5,888 nt of DNA from an uncultured Porphyromonadaceae bacterium (GCA_902493335.1 CABUPJ010000067.1:1-5888); one strand, 5' to 3'. Positions 1 through 5,738 are shown, counted from the first letter of the stretch. Made by a program: numbers and translations. The notes: generated by a model from the letters alone, not told the origin.

Positions 1-37
1 TCATCATCCCACTCAAAATCGAGCGAAGCCTATGGAA

Positions 38-55
38 CAAGGGCTTCAGCCCTTG
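38..55. repeat. Perfect 18-base palindromic hairpin
   Basis: CAAGGGCT (38-45) and AGCCCTTG (48-55) are exact reverse complements separated by TC. Such a GC-rich, near-loopless palindrome in an intergenic region resembles REP-type extragenic repeats. No T-run follows on either strand, so it is not a standard intrinsic terminator. Whether it is repeated genome-wide cannot be seen from this window. Confidence 0.5.
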
Positions 56-141
56 CGTCGACCCAACAAGCTCCAGACTATTACCACCCCATCCACGACC
101 ACTTTAGCGGCAGACATCCCCGCGCACCTAAAAAGTCGAAT

Positions 142-166
142 CGATGTCAAACGCACATTGACATCG
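142..166. repeat. 9-bp inverted repeat, possible hairpin
   Basis: CGATGTCAA (142-150) and TTGACATCG (158-166) are perfect reverse complements around a 7-base spacer. On the minus strand a run of five T follows the stem after about ten bases (from the A-run near 130-134), so a weak minus-strand terminator is possible. An operator for the downstream promoter is an alternative. Neither role is shown by the sequence. Confidence 0.4.
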
Positions 167-250
167 TTGTTACAAAAAACTATTAACGACTCCCCTCAAA
201 GTTTCGTTGCTTAATCTGTCGGCAGGCATCATCTTTTCGCCAAATTTCGC

Positions 251-258
251 TAATTTTG
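251..258 (+). promoter_or_regulatory. Candidate Bacteroidota -7 element (TAATTTTG)
   Basis: TAATTTTG fits the Bacteroidota -7 consensus TAnnTTTG and lies 29 bases upstream of the nuclease start codon, which would give a short leader. I find no good TTTG -33 element at the usual 18-21 base spacing; TTTT at 234-237 is too close. It would drive the nuclease-mnmE transcript if real. Confidence 0.4.
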
Positions 259-287
259 TAACCTGAACTTCTTAAGACCTTTCTGCA

Positions 288-1154
288 ATGGCTAAAAAGA
301 AACAGACTTCAACATATCAGCGGCGACGCGCCAAACGCAAGCCGACACGCCGGACGCCCGACATCAAGACCTTTATCGCATCCGTGGTCGCCGCAATACT
401 GATATTTACCGCCTGGAAACTGATGGCTGCCGACGAAGGACAGCCCATTGACGACTGCACCGACCTCACAGCCGTGACGATTACCGACAGCGACATAGAC
501 TCTGACATATACCGATATGAGGGCTTTACGGTGTCATACAACCGCAACCTTCACCTGCCCAACTATGTCGTCTGGGAACTCACAGCCGACGAAACTTACG
601 GCGACGTTAAACGTCCGTCGAAATTCACTGTCGACCCTGCCGTCGACGGCAGCGCCACTCCCGACGACTACCGCAACAGCGGCTTCGACCGCGGACACAT
701 GGCCCCGGCAGCCGATATGAAATGGAGCGAGGAAGCAATGACAGCCTCACACTATATGACTAATATCGCCCCGCAGCGCCACACCCTTAACGCCGGCTCG
801 TGGTCGACCCTCGAAAACAATTGCCGCGCATGGGCCCGTCGCGACAGCGTCATCGTCATCGTCTGCGGTCCTGTACTCACCGACCGCCTTACCGAGACCA
901 TCGGCGACAGCCATGTCGTCGTCCCCGAGCGCTACTTCAAGGTCGTCCTCGCCCCTTACGCCAGGCCTCCGCGCGGCATAGGCTTCGTGATGCCCAACGG
1001 CGACGTCCCCGGCGGCGTGCAGACAACAGCCATGAGCATCGACGACGTCGAAGCCATAACCGGTCTCGATTTCTTCACCAACCTTCCCGACAGCATCGAG
1101 GCCGCTGTCGAATCTCAGAACCGCTACCAGATATGGCAGCGCAAAAAACGTTGA
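288..1154 (+). CDS. Membrane-anchored DNA/RNA non-specific endonuclease (beta-beta-alpha metal, Serratia NucA type)
   Basis: A 288-residue Mg-dependent nuclease that should cleave DNA and RNA without strong sequence preference. A very basic N-terminus (about residues 3-22, rich in Lys/Arg) is followed by one hydrophobic segment (about 28-47), which suggests an anchor with the catalytic domain in the periplasm. The domain carries the family signature DRGH at 134-137, with His137 as the general base. TNIAPQ follows (Asn159), then LNAGSW (Asn168) and Glu176. Counting from the His, these match Serratia nuclease His89, Asn110, Asn119 and Glu127, so the active site looks intact. The gene ends six bases before mnmE and shares its GC-rich codon use, so the two are probably co-transcribed. 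The physiological role (nucleotide scavenging or defence against incoming DNA) is not shown. The family call is secure; the topology is inferred. Confidence 0.93.
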   Translation: MAKKKQTSTYQRRRAKRKPTRRTPDIKTFIASVVAAILIFTAWKLMAADEGQPIDDCTDLTAVTITDSDIDSDIYRYEGFTVSYNRNLHLPNYVVWELTADETYGDVKRPSKFTVDPAVDGSATPDDYRNSGFDRGHMAPAADMKWSEEAMTASHYMTNIAPQRHTLNAGSWSTLENNCRAWARRDSVIVIVCGPVLTDRLTETIGDSHVVVPERYFKVVLAPYARPPRGIGFVMPNGDVPGGVQTTAMSIDDVEAITGLDFFTNLPDSIEAAVESQNRYQIWQRKKR

Positions 1155-1160
1155 CAAAAT

Positions 1161-2576
1161 ATGCAGTTACACATCGATAACGACACCATCTGCGCCATCT
1201 CGACCCCCCAGGGTGTCGGCGGCATAGCCGTAATACGCCTCAGCGGTCCCCGCGCAATCACCATCGCCGACAGCATCTGGCGCGGCAAAGCCCTCGCCGA
1301 CACCCCGGGACACCGATGCCGCCTCGGCGACATCACCGACGCCGACGGCAACATACTCGACAACTGTGTGGCGACCGTCTTCCGCGGGCCACACTCGTTC
1401 ACCGGCGAAGACACCGTCGAATTCGCCGTCCACGGCTCGCGATACATCCAGCGCGCACTCCTCGACACCCTCATCAGCCGCGGCGCACGTCTCGCCGAAG
1501 CCGGTGAATACACCCGCCGCGCCTTCACAGCCGGCCACCTCGACCTCGCCCAGGCCGAAGCCGTCGCCGACGTCATCGCCTCAAACTCACGCGCCGCCCA
1601 CCGATTGGCTATCAAACAGATGCGCGGTAGTTTCTCACAACGCCTCGACAGCCTGCGCGACCGCCTCATCGAACTCGCCTCGCTGCTCGAACTCGAACTC
1701 GACTTCTCCGAAGAAGAAGTCGAGTTCGCCTCACGCCAAAGCCTCCGCCGCCTCGCCGTAGAAATCCACGACGAAGTCAGGCGGCTCGCCGACTCCTTCG
1801 CCTCAGGCCGGGCCATCAAAGACGGCATCCCCGTCGCCATCGTCGGCGCCACCAACGCCGGCAAATCATCGCTGCTCAACGCCCTCATCGGCGATAACCG
1901 CGCCATAGTCAGCGACATACACGGCACAACCCGCGACACCATCGAAGAGACAATCGAACTCGGCGACTACCACTTCCGTTTCATCGACACCGCCGGCCTG
2001 CGCCACACCGACGACGCCATCGAACAGATCGGCATCGAACGCTCGCGTCAGGCCATCGACCGCGCCGTCATCGTCATCCTCGTCATCGACCCCACCGCGC
2101 CCCTCGACCCCGACATCCTCGCCGCCGCCTCGGCGCCCCTCGCGGCAGTTCCACGTCCCGGCGACCTCATCGCCCTGATAAACAAAAGCGACAGCGCCAC
2201 ACCTCAGCAGCTCGTCGCCAAGGCCGACACACTGCGAGACTTTAGCCAATCGCCCAACTTCCATATCCTCAGCGCCTCAGCCCTCACCGGCGAAGGCATC
2301 GACAGCCTGCGCCAGACCCTCGTCGACATAGCCCGGCGCGAAGAAGGCAGCGCCGACGAAGGCCTTCTCGTCACCAATCTGCGCCACGCCCAATCACTTC
2401 GGGACGCCGCCGAATCAACAGCCCGCGTCATCGCAGGCCTCGACGCCAACCTCTCAGGCGACCTCATCGCCCAAGACCTCCGCCAGACCATCCATCACCT
2501 CTCATCCATCACCGGCGCCATCACCACCACCGACATATTGTCAACTATTTTCTCGAGGTTTTGCATCGGCAAATGA
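1161..2576 (+). CDS. mnmE: tRNA uridine-5-carboxymethylaminomethyl(34) synthesis GTPase MnmE
   Basis: A full-length MnmE/TrmE of 471 residues. With MnmG it installs the 5-carboxymethylaminomethyl group on wobble U34 of certain tRNAs, in the cytoplasm. The N-terminal folate-binding domain starts at DTICAIST and includes the GEYTRRAFTAGHLDLAQAEA region (115-134). The embedded G domain shows the P-loop GATNAGKSS (229-237), the GTTRD switch (255-259), DTAG (276-279), NKSD (341-344) and SAS (371-373). The helical C-terminal domain ends in the diagnostic FCIGK with Cys468. The start at 1161 lies just after the nuclease stop and matches the family N-terminus. Oddly, the last 14 or so codons (from about 2534) are AT-richer than the rest, using TTG, TCA, ACT, ATT, AGG and TTT where CTC, ACC, ATC and CGC prevail. 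Ser461 also stands where a Gly is usual (compare DLLG in E. coli). This suggests the tail was exchanged by integration. Confidence 0.98.
   Translation: MQLHIDNDTICAISTPQGVGGIAVIRLSGPRAITIADSIWRGKALADTPGHRCRLGDITDADGNILDNCVATVFRGPHSFTGEDTVEFAVHGSRYIQRALLDTLISRGARLAEAGEYTRRAFTAGHLDLAQAEAVADVIASNSRAAHRLAIKQMRGSFSQRLDSLRDRLIELASLLELELDFSEEEVEFASRQSLRRLAVEIHDEVRRLADSFASGRAIKDGIPVAIVGATNAGKSSLLNALIGDNRAIVSDIHGTTRDTIEETIELGDYHFRFIDTAGLRHTDDAIEQIGIERSRQAIDRAVIVILVIDPTAPLDPDILAAASAPLAAVPRPGDLIALINKSDSATPQQLVAKADTLRDFSQSPNFHILSASALTGEGIDSLRQTLVDIARREEGSADEGLLVTNLRHAQSLRDAAESTARVIAGLDANLSGDLIAQDLRQTIHHLSSITGAITTTDILSTIFSRFCIGK
2534..2576 (+). other. Candidate attachment site (attL-like) in the 3' end of mnmE
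   Basis: The last 14 or so codons of mnmE change composition abruptly and a foreign-looking block with a tyrosine recombinase follows directly. It is established that the 3' end of trmE/mnmE, around the bases encoding FCIGK, is the attachment site of SGI1-family islands. Elements that integrate inside gene ends normally carry a replacement tail, which would explain the shift. I found no clear second copy of this tail elsewhere in the window, so the site is inferred from composition and context only. Confidence 0.45.
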
Positions 2577-2585
2577 CTATATAGT
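2576..2585. repeat. 10-bp perfect palindrome overlapping the mnmE stop codon
   Basis: ACTATATAGT is its own reverse complement and begins on the last base of the mnmE stop codon. It could be part of a recombinase or regulator site at the element border, or chance in AT-rich sequence. ATATAGT recurs at 5705-5711 near the other end of the block. Confidence 0.35.
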
Positions 2586-2621
2586 TAGAAACGATTAAAA
2601 TTTAGCATAATCTGTTAGTAC

Positions 2622-2647
2622 GGCACTCTTTACGGGGTGCCATTTTT
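2622..2647 (+). terminator. Rho-independent terminator after mnmE
   Basis: GGCAC (2622-2626) pairs with GTGCC (2637-2641). The stem extends inward by T-G, C-G and T-G pairs to a four-base TTAC loop, giving eight pairs. The run TTTTT at 2643-2647 follows. It is well placed to end the nuclease-mnmE transcript and to insulate the genes downstream. Confidence 0.75.
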
Positions 2648-2704
2648 GTTGCCGCATTACTCGGTTTTTACCGTTTCTGCTCGATTTTACGCCCATTTTT
2701 GTAT

Positions 2705-2732
2705 CCCGATTGTATCTCGCCACTCAATCGGG
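2705..2732. repeat. 8-bp perfect inverted repeat
   Basis: CCCGATTG (2705-2712) and CAATCGGG (2725-2732) are exact reverse complements around a 12-base spacer. It is not followed by a T-run, so it is more likely a protein-binding site or a structured leader than a terminator. It sits about 30 bases before the 10-bp repeat array. Confidence 0.5.
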
Positions 2733-2761
2733 GCTAACCCGTCAGAGAGGTTGTGGAGGAT

Positions 2762-2821
2762 TTAGACATCCTTAGACACCAATAGACGCGGTTAGACACT
2801 TTTAACAGAATATTAACAGAA
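2762..2821 (+). repeat. Array of 10-bp phased direct repeats (TTAGACA type)
   Basis: TTAGACA occurs at 2762, 2772 and 2792, with the variant ATAGACG at 2782: four units at exactly 10-base spacing. The shortened version TTAACAG follows at 2802 and 2813 (each within TTAACAGAA), roughly keeping the period. All copies therefore lie on nearly the same face of the helix, and the array ends 13 bases before the start codon of the four-HTH protein. Such phased direct repeats are typical of sites bound cooperatively by excisionases, regulators or integrase arm domains. Binding by the adjacent gene product is my inference. Confidence 0.7.
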
Positions 2822-2834
2822 ATAACAACGTAAA

Positions 2835-3722
2835 ATGAGCAGCACAATCGAAATTACAAAGACCTGTGAATGGTGTGGCAGCACGTTCACAGCGAGAAAA
2901 TGCACGACCCGCTATTGCTGTAAAAGATGCGCCGAACACGCCTATAAGGATGCGAAGCGCAAAGAGCATGCCGAGCGGGAACAAGCCAAGGCGTCCTCCC
3001 CACGTATAAGCGATGACAAACGCCTGTTTATAACTCCGGCCCAATGCGCCAGACTTCTCGGAGTATGCCGTGCCTCAATCTACAATTATCTCGCCGCAAA
3101 CTCTATCCCCTGTTATCAGTTCAAGGGCAAAACTCTTATCAGCAGAGAGAGCCTTAATGCCCTCTTTGACGGTTCTCATCACTATCAGTTGAGACCGGCA
3201 AAAGAGAAACAGCCGATAACGGAGTTCTATACCACAAAAGAAGTGCTGGAAAAATTCGGTATCAGTAATTCATGGCTGTTCAAGGCAGCGAAAGAAAACA
3301 ACTTTCCGAAAGTTACCCAACGAGGCAAAACTCTCTGGAGTAAACCGCACATCGACCGATTCTTTGCCAAGTCAGCCCCGAAAGAGGAAATTACCGAATG
3401 GTACACGGCAACAGAGATACAGGAGCGTTATGGCATGACGCTCTCGGCAATCTATAATCTTGTGTCGAAAGAGAGTATTCCGAAGAAGAAAATAGGCTGC
3501 GAGGCAAGATACTCAAAATGGCATTTCGATAAAGCCAAAGGTGTTGCCGTCAATGAGCCGGACACCTACACCATGCAGGAGGCAATGGCAAAATACAGCA
3601 TGACCCGCGACCAACTTTACCATTATATCAAGACCTACGGCATAAGTAAGGTTAAGGTTGGCAGAATCATCAAAATATCCAAGCAAGAGCTTGATAATCT
3701 GTTTGCTCCACCCACGATATGA
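2835..3722 (+). CDS. Zinc-knuckle protein with four tandem excisionase/MerR-like HTH modules
   Basis: A 295-residue DNA-binding protein, probably the element's regulator or recombination directionality factor. Residues 11-32 hold Cys11-x2-Cys14 and Cys28-x3-Cys32, spaced like a small treble-clef or zinc-ribbon finger. A charged linker (about 36-60) follows. Four winged-HTH-like modules then repeat at roughly 55-65 residue spacing: about 64-112, 130-178, 188-236 and 243-291. Each has the pattern of an aromatic or Ile plus T, a short helix, G/S-x-S-x-x-Y/F or similar, then a basic wing and a C-terminal helix ending near LF, FF or similar. This is the fold of excisionases and Bacteroides HTH_17 proteins, which usually carry only one such module. 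The gene precedes the integrase on the same strand with a 111-base gap, and its upstream region carries a phased repeat array. Function is inferred; no enzyme motif is visible. Confidence 0.8.
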   Translation: MSSTIEITKTCEWCGSTFTARKCTTRYCCKRCAEHAYKDAKRKEHAEREQAKASSPRISDDKRLFITPAQCARLLGVCRASIYNYLAANSIPCYQFKGKTLISRESLNALFDGSHHYQLRPAKEKQPITEFYTTKEVLEKFGISNSWLFKAAKENNFPKVTQRGKTLWSKPHIDRFFAKSAPKEEITEWYTATEIQERYGMTLSAIYNLVSKESIPKKKIGCEARYSKWHFDKAKGVAVNEPDTYTMQEAMAKYSMTRDQLYHYIKTYGISKVKVGRIIKISKQELDNLFAPPTI

Positions 3723-3724
3723 TG

Positions 3725-3757
3725 CGGTGGAATTGTGGTGGACTATCGGTGGAAATA
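3725..3757 (+). repeat. Three 11-bp direct repeats (GGTGGA type)
   Basis: GGTGGA occurs at 3726, 3737 and 3748, an exact 11-base period, within units of the form C/T-GGTGGA plus four variable bases. The array begins just after the stop codon of the HTH gene. An inverted copy TCCACC lies at 3707-3712 inside the gene end, and CCAC at 3758-3761 can pair with the last repeat. It lies 77 bases before the integrase start, so it may be a binding site for the integrase, the HTH protein or a host factor. Confidence 0.6.
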
Positions 3758-3833
3758 CCACGAAACCGGGTGTCTGAGTCCACTGTTTGAACACTTCCTA
3801 CCTTCGCATCAAATCTTTTAATTCACAACGCAC

Positions 3834-4940
3834 ATGAATACATGCACCAAAGTTTTCCTTCGCAAGAAGGCTATATCGGGTGGACGCATCTCGCTCTATC
3901 TCGATTTCTATCCTGCCATCCGTAATCCTCACACCAACCGTATGAGCCGCCGTGAAACCCTCGGCATCTATATCTACGCCTCACCCAAGAACGAGCGCGA
4001 AAAACAGTTCAACGCCTCTATGGAGGAAAAGGCAGAGGCTATCCGTTGCCGCCGCTTTGAGCAACTTCTCAACGAGCAGTTTGACTTCCTCGATAAGGAG
4101 AAGCTGCGCATGGACTTCCTCGCCTACTTCAAGCAGAAGTGCCGTCAGAAATACCAGAAATGGGATTGCGTTCTGCGCCACTTCACTATCTATTGTAAGG
4201 GCAAATGCACTTTCGGCGACCTTACTGTGGATTTCTGCAAGGGGTTCCGCAATTATCTTCTCACCGCTCAGCGTCAGCGCAACAACGGCAAAGGGCCAAT
4301 ATCCCACAATTCTGCTGCGGGCTATTGGTCAACATTCCGCGCTCTGCTGAAAATCACCTATCAGGAGAAATATATCCGCGAAAATCTCAATGACTTTCTG
4401 GAAAAGATTGAGTGGAAGGAGGTCAAGAAGGAATTTCTTACCCTCGCCGAAGTCAAGCAGCTTGTCGCCACACCCTGCAAGATACCCGTACTCAAACAAG
4501 CCGTATTGTTCAGTTGTATGACCGGGCTACGAATCAGCGACATCCTGCAACTCTCATGGGAGCATATCCAGATGGGTCAGGACGGAGGCTATCTAATCCG
4601 TCTCTGCACCGAGAAAACGGAAGAAGAAACGAATCTCCCCATCAGTGATGAAACACTGGCTCTGTGCGGAGAGCGTTCAGAGGGTCTTGTCTTTAAGGGA
4701 CTGAAACGCCACATGGTCAACCATCCTCTGAAAGAGTGGATAAAGTCTGCCGGATTAACCCGACGCATCACTTTCCACACGATGCGCCACAGCTTCGCCA
4801 CAATGCTTGCTGCCAATGGCGTTGACATTCTGACTATCAGCCGAATGTTGACCCATAAGAGCGTCAAGAATACCCAAATCTACGCAAAAGTCGTAGATGA
4901 ACGTGCGCGAGAGGCATCTCAGGTCATTTCGCTGAAATAA
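3834..4940 (+). CDS. Tyrosine site-specific recombinase (integrase)
   Basis: A complete 368-residue integrase that would cut and rejoin DNA at paired attachment sites. The N-terminal part (about 5-60) resembles the arm-binding domain of Bacteroidota element integrases. A SAM-like core-binding domain follows (about 90-190), then the catalytic domain (about 200-365). All catalytic positions are present: Arg233 in TGLRISD, Lys261, His315 and Arg318 in HTMRHSF, His341 in LTHKS, and the nucleophile Tyr350 in TQIYAKV. An arm-binding domain favours a mobile-element integrase over a XerC/D or a simple inversion enzyme. It lies downstream of the four-HTH gene, which may control it. TACCTTCG at 3799-3806 is a weak -7-like element, but no -33 partner is convincing. 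The family call is firm; the target (mnmE 3' end) is inferred from location. Confidence 0.95.
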   Translation: MNTCTKVFLRKKAISGGRISLYLDFYPAIRNPHTNRMSRRETLGIYIYASPKNEREKQFNASMEEKAEAIRCRRFEQLLNEQFDFLDKEKLRMDFLAYFKQKCRQKYQKWDCVLRHFTIYCKGKCTFGDLTVDFCKGFRNYLLTAQRQRNNGKGPISHNSAAGYWSTFRALLKITYQEKYIRENLNDFLEKIEWKEVKKEFLTLAEVKQLVATPCKIPVLKQAVLFSCMTGLRISDILQLSWEHIQMGQDGGYLIRLCTEKTEEETNLPISDETLALCGERSEGLVFKGLKRHMVNHPLKEWIKSAGLTRRITFHTMRHSFATMLAANGVDILTISRMLTHKSVKNTQIYAKVVDERAREASQVISLK

Positions 4941-4971
4941 TTTTGAGTAACAAAATAATTACAACTAAATC

Positions 4972-4986
4972 TTTTGCATATCAAAA
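4972..4986. promoter_or_regulatory. Candidate HigA operator over the -33 element
   Basis: TTTTG (4972-4976) and CAAAA (4982-4986) form an inverted repeat around CATAT and cover the -33 box. HigA antitoxins usually repress their own operon by binding inverted repeats at the promoter. The AT-rich composition makes chance symmetry possible. Confidence 0.35.
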
Positions 4987-5002
4987 TTTGTTATTAACTT
5001 TG
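4973..5002 (+). promoter_or_regulatory. Bacteroidota promoter for higBA
   Basis: TTTG at 4973-4976 (-33) and TAACTTTG at 4995-5002 (-7, consensus TAnnTTTG) are separated by 18 bases, close to the usual spacing. Transcription would begin around 5008-5012, leaving a very short leader before the ATG at 5017. It gives the toxin-antitoxin pair its own promoter independent of the integrase gene. Confidence 0.7.
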
Positions 5003-5017
5003 CAAGCAGATAAGTTA
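4995..5017. promoter_or_regulatory. Candidate HigA operator between the -7 element and the toxin start
   Basis: TAACTT (4995-5000) and AAGTTA (5012-5017) are exact reverse complements around an 11-base spacer. They span from the -7 element to the first base of the toxin start codon. A repressor bound here would block transcription. It is an alternative or second operator to the repeat at 4972-4986. Confidence 0.35.
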
Positions 5018-5316
5018 TGCACATAATCTCACATAGAAAAATCAAAGAGTTCTATGAATTGCCCGGCAACGGAGATTCGAGAATAGCGTTGGAACGGTGG
5101 TACGACATCGCCCAGCAAGCCCAATGGCATAATCTGTCGGATATTCGAGAGGATTTCCCGGCTACCGACTATGTAGGCAATCAGCATTATGTCTTCAATA
5201 TCAGAGGTAATAATTACCGATTGGTAGTGGTGATAAAATTCACGATAGGCAGAATCTTCATCCGTTTTGTCGGAACTCACAGTGAATACGATAAAATTGA
5301 TTGTTCAACCATCTAA
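5017..5316 (+). CDS. higB: HigB-family type II toxin (mRNA interferase)
   Basis: A 99-residue toxin of the HigB family with a RelE-like fold, expected to cleave mRNA, usually on the ribosome, when its antitoxin is lost. Visible family features are an N-terminal ISHRKIKEFYE, then LERWYD (25-30), the DIREDFPATDYV segment (42-53), FNIRGNNYRLVV (60-71) and the closing RFVGTHSEYDKID (83-95). Length and motif order match the family, so it looks intact. The toxin gene lies before the antitoxin gene, with a 10-base gap, which is the usual higBA order and the reverse of most other type II pairs. It has its own promoter just upstream and is probably repressed by HigA. Its position next to the integrase suggests a role in stabilising the element, though a remnant that only protects itself is equally possible. 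Confidence 0.92.
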   Translation: MHIISHRKIKEFYELPGNGDSRIALERWYDIAQQAQWHNLSDIREDFPATDYVGNQHYVFNIRGNNYRLVVVIKFTIGRIFIRFVGTHSEYDKIDCSTI

Positions 5317-5326
5317 GTATAACAAT

Positions 5327-5686
5327 ATGGATATTTCAAAACAGCAATATGAGTATGCGCTCAACCGCATTGAGGAACTATTGCCACTTGTTACTGACGA
5401 AACTCCGGCAAGCGACAAGAACGCCATTGAGCTGACCATTGTCTCAGATGTGGTTGAAGCATACGAGAAGCTCCACTACCCGATTGCGAAACCGACCATC
5501 GGTGAGCTTATCAGCCTTTCAATAGAGGAGAAAGGCATGACACAGAAACAGCTTGCCAAAGAGTTGGGTGTGAGTCCGTCAAGAGTAAGCGACTACATTT
5601 CCGGTCGTGCCGAGCCTACATTACGAATAGCCCGTGCAATCTGCCTTATTCTCGGCATCGCACCCGCCGCCATGCTTGGTATATGA
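5327..5686 (+). CDS. higA: HigA-family antitoxin, Xre-type HTH
   Basis: A 119-residue antitoxin. The N-terminal half (about 1-55) should wrap the HigB toxin. The C-terminal Cro/C1-type HTH (about 57-110) has the core MTQKQLAKELGVSPSRVSDY (71-90) and would bind the operon's operator. I chose the ATG at 5327: the protein then starts like the family, with MDISKQQYEYALNRIEELL, and follows the toxin stop by 10 bases. An upstream in-frame ATG at 5267 would overlap the toxin by 50 bases and add 20 residues without family resemblance. It is expected to neutralise HigB by direct contact and to repress higBA. Intact and typical in length. Confidence 0.92.
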   Translation: MDISKQQYEYALNRIEELLPLVTDETPASDKNAIELTIVSDVVEAYEKLHYPIAKPTIGELISLSIEEKGMTQKQLAKELGVSPSRVSDYISGRAEPTLRIARAICLILGIAPAAMLGI

Positions 5687-5708
5687 ACGATACCCTATAC
5701 AGTCATAT

Positions 5709-5738
5709 AGTGCCATTCCATTGATTTGGAGTGGCACT
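5709..5738 (+). terminator. Strong hairpin after higA, probable terminator
   Basis: AGTGCCATTCCA (5709-5720) pairs with TGGAGTGGCACT (5727-5738) over 12 base pairs with one T-G wobble and a six-base loop. It starts 22 bases after the higA stop. The 3' side reads TTAATTA rather than a clean T-run, so termination may be moderate. It is also near the presumed right end of the foreign block. Confidence 0.65.

Larger units (their letters stand above)
1..287. other. Leading non-coding stretch
   Basis: I see no convincing gene here. Frames 1 and 2 on the plus strand stay open from the window edge to stops at 184-186 and 212-214, but the peptides they give have no recognisable motif and their codon use is unlike the C-ending style of the genes downstream. 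A short internal reading frame from 32 to 214 is also unconvincing. The 3' tail of an upstream gene cannot be fully excluded for frames 1 or 2. The stretch holds two inverted repeats (38-55 and 142-166) and a candidate promoter for the nuclease gene (251-258). Confidence 0.5.

Noticed and set aside
32..214. Small plus-strand open frame of 60 codons
   Set aside because: The peptide has no recognisable feature, its start lies next to a palindrome, and its codon use does not match the neighbours. Too weak to call a gene.
747..1157. Minus-strand open frame antisense to the nuclease
   Set aside because: It is opposite the catalytic domain of the nuclease, has low-complexity Asp/Val/Gly-rich translation, and has no motif or promoter.
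1124..1942. Long minus-strand open frame (272 codons) across the nuclease end and mnmE
   Set aside because: It lies antisense to well-supported mnmE coding sequence, is Arg/Ser/Ala-rich with no domain, and is explained by the high GC and C-ending codons of mnmE.
2762..2821. Short-repeat CRISPR array or plasmid-type replication iterons
   Set aside because: The units are only 7-10 bases with no spacers, so this is not CRISPR. There is no replication initiator gene nearby, so an origin is not supported.
3981..4307. Minus-strand open frame antisense to the integrase
   Set aside because: A shadow of the integrase arm and core-binding domains; no independent evidence of coding.
3834..4940. Phase-variation (promoter inversion) recombinase rather than an integrase
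   Set aside because: An arm-binding N-terminal domain and the insertion context favour a mobile-element integrase, and I found no long inverted repeats flanking a promoter in the window.
5267..5326. Extended HigA start at the upstream in-frame ATG
   Set aside because: It would overlap the toxin gene by 50 bases and add 20 residues unlike any HigA N-terminus. The ATG at 5327 gives the normal family start and a 10-base gap.
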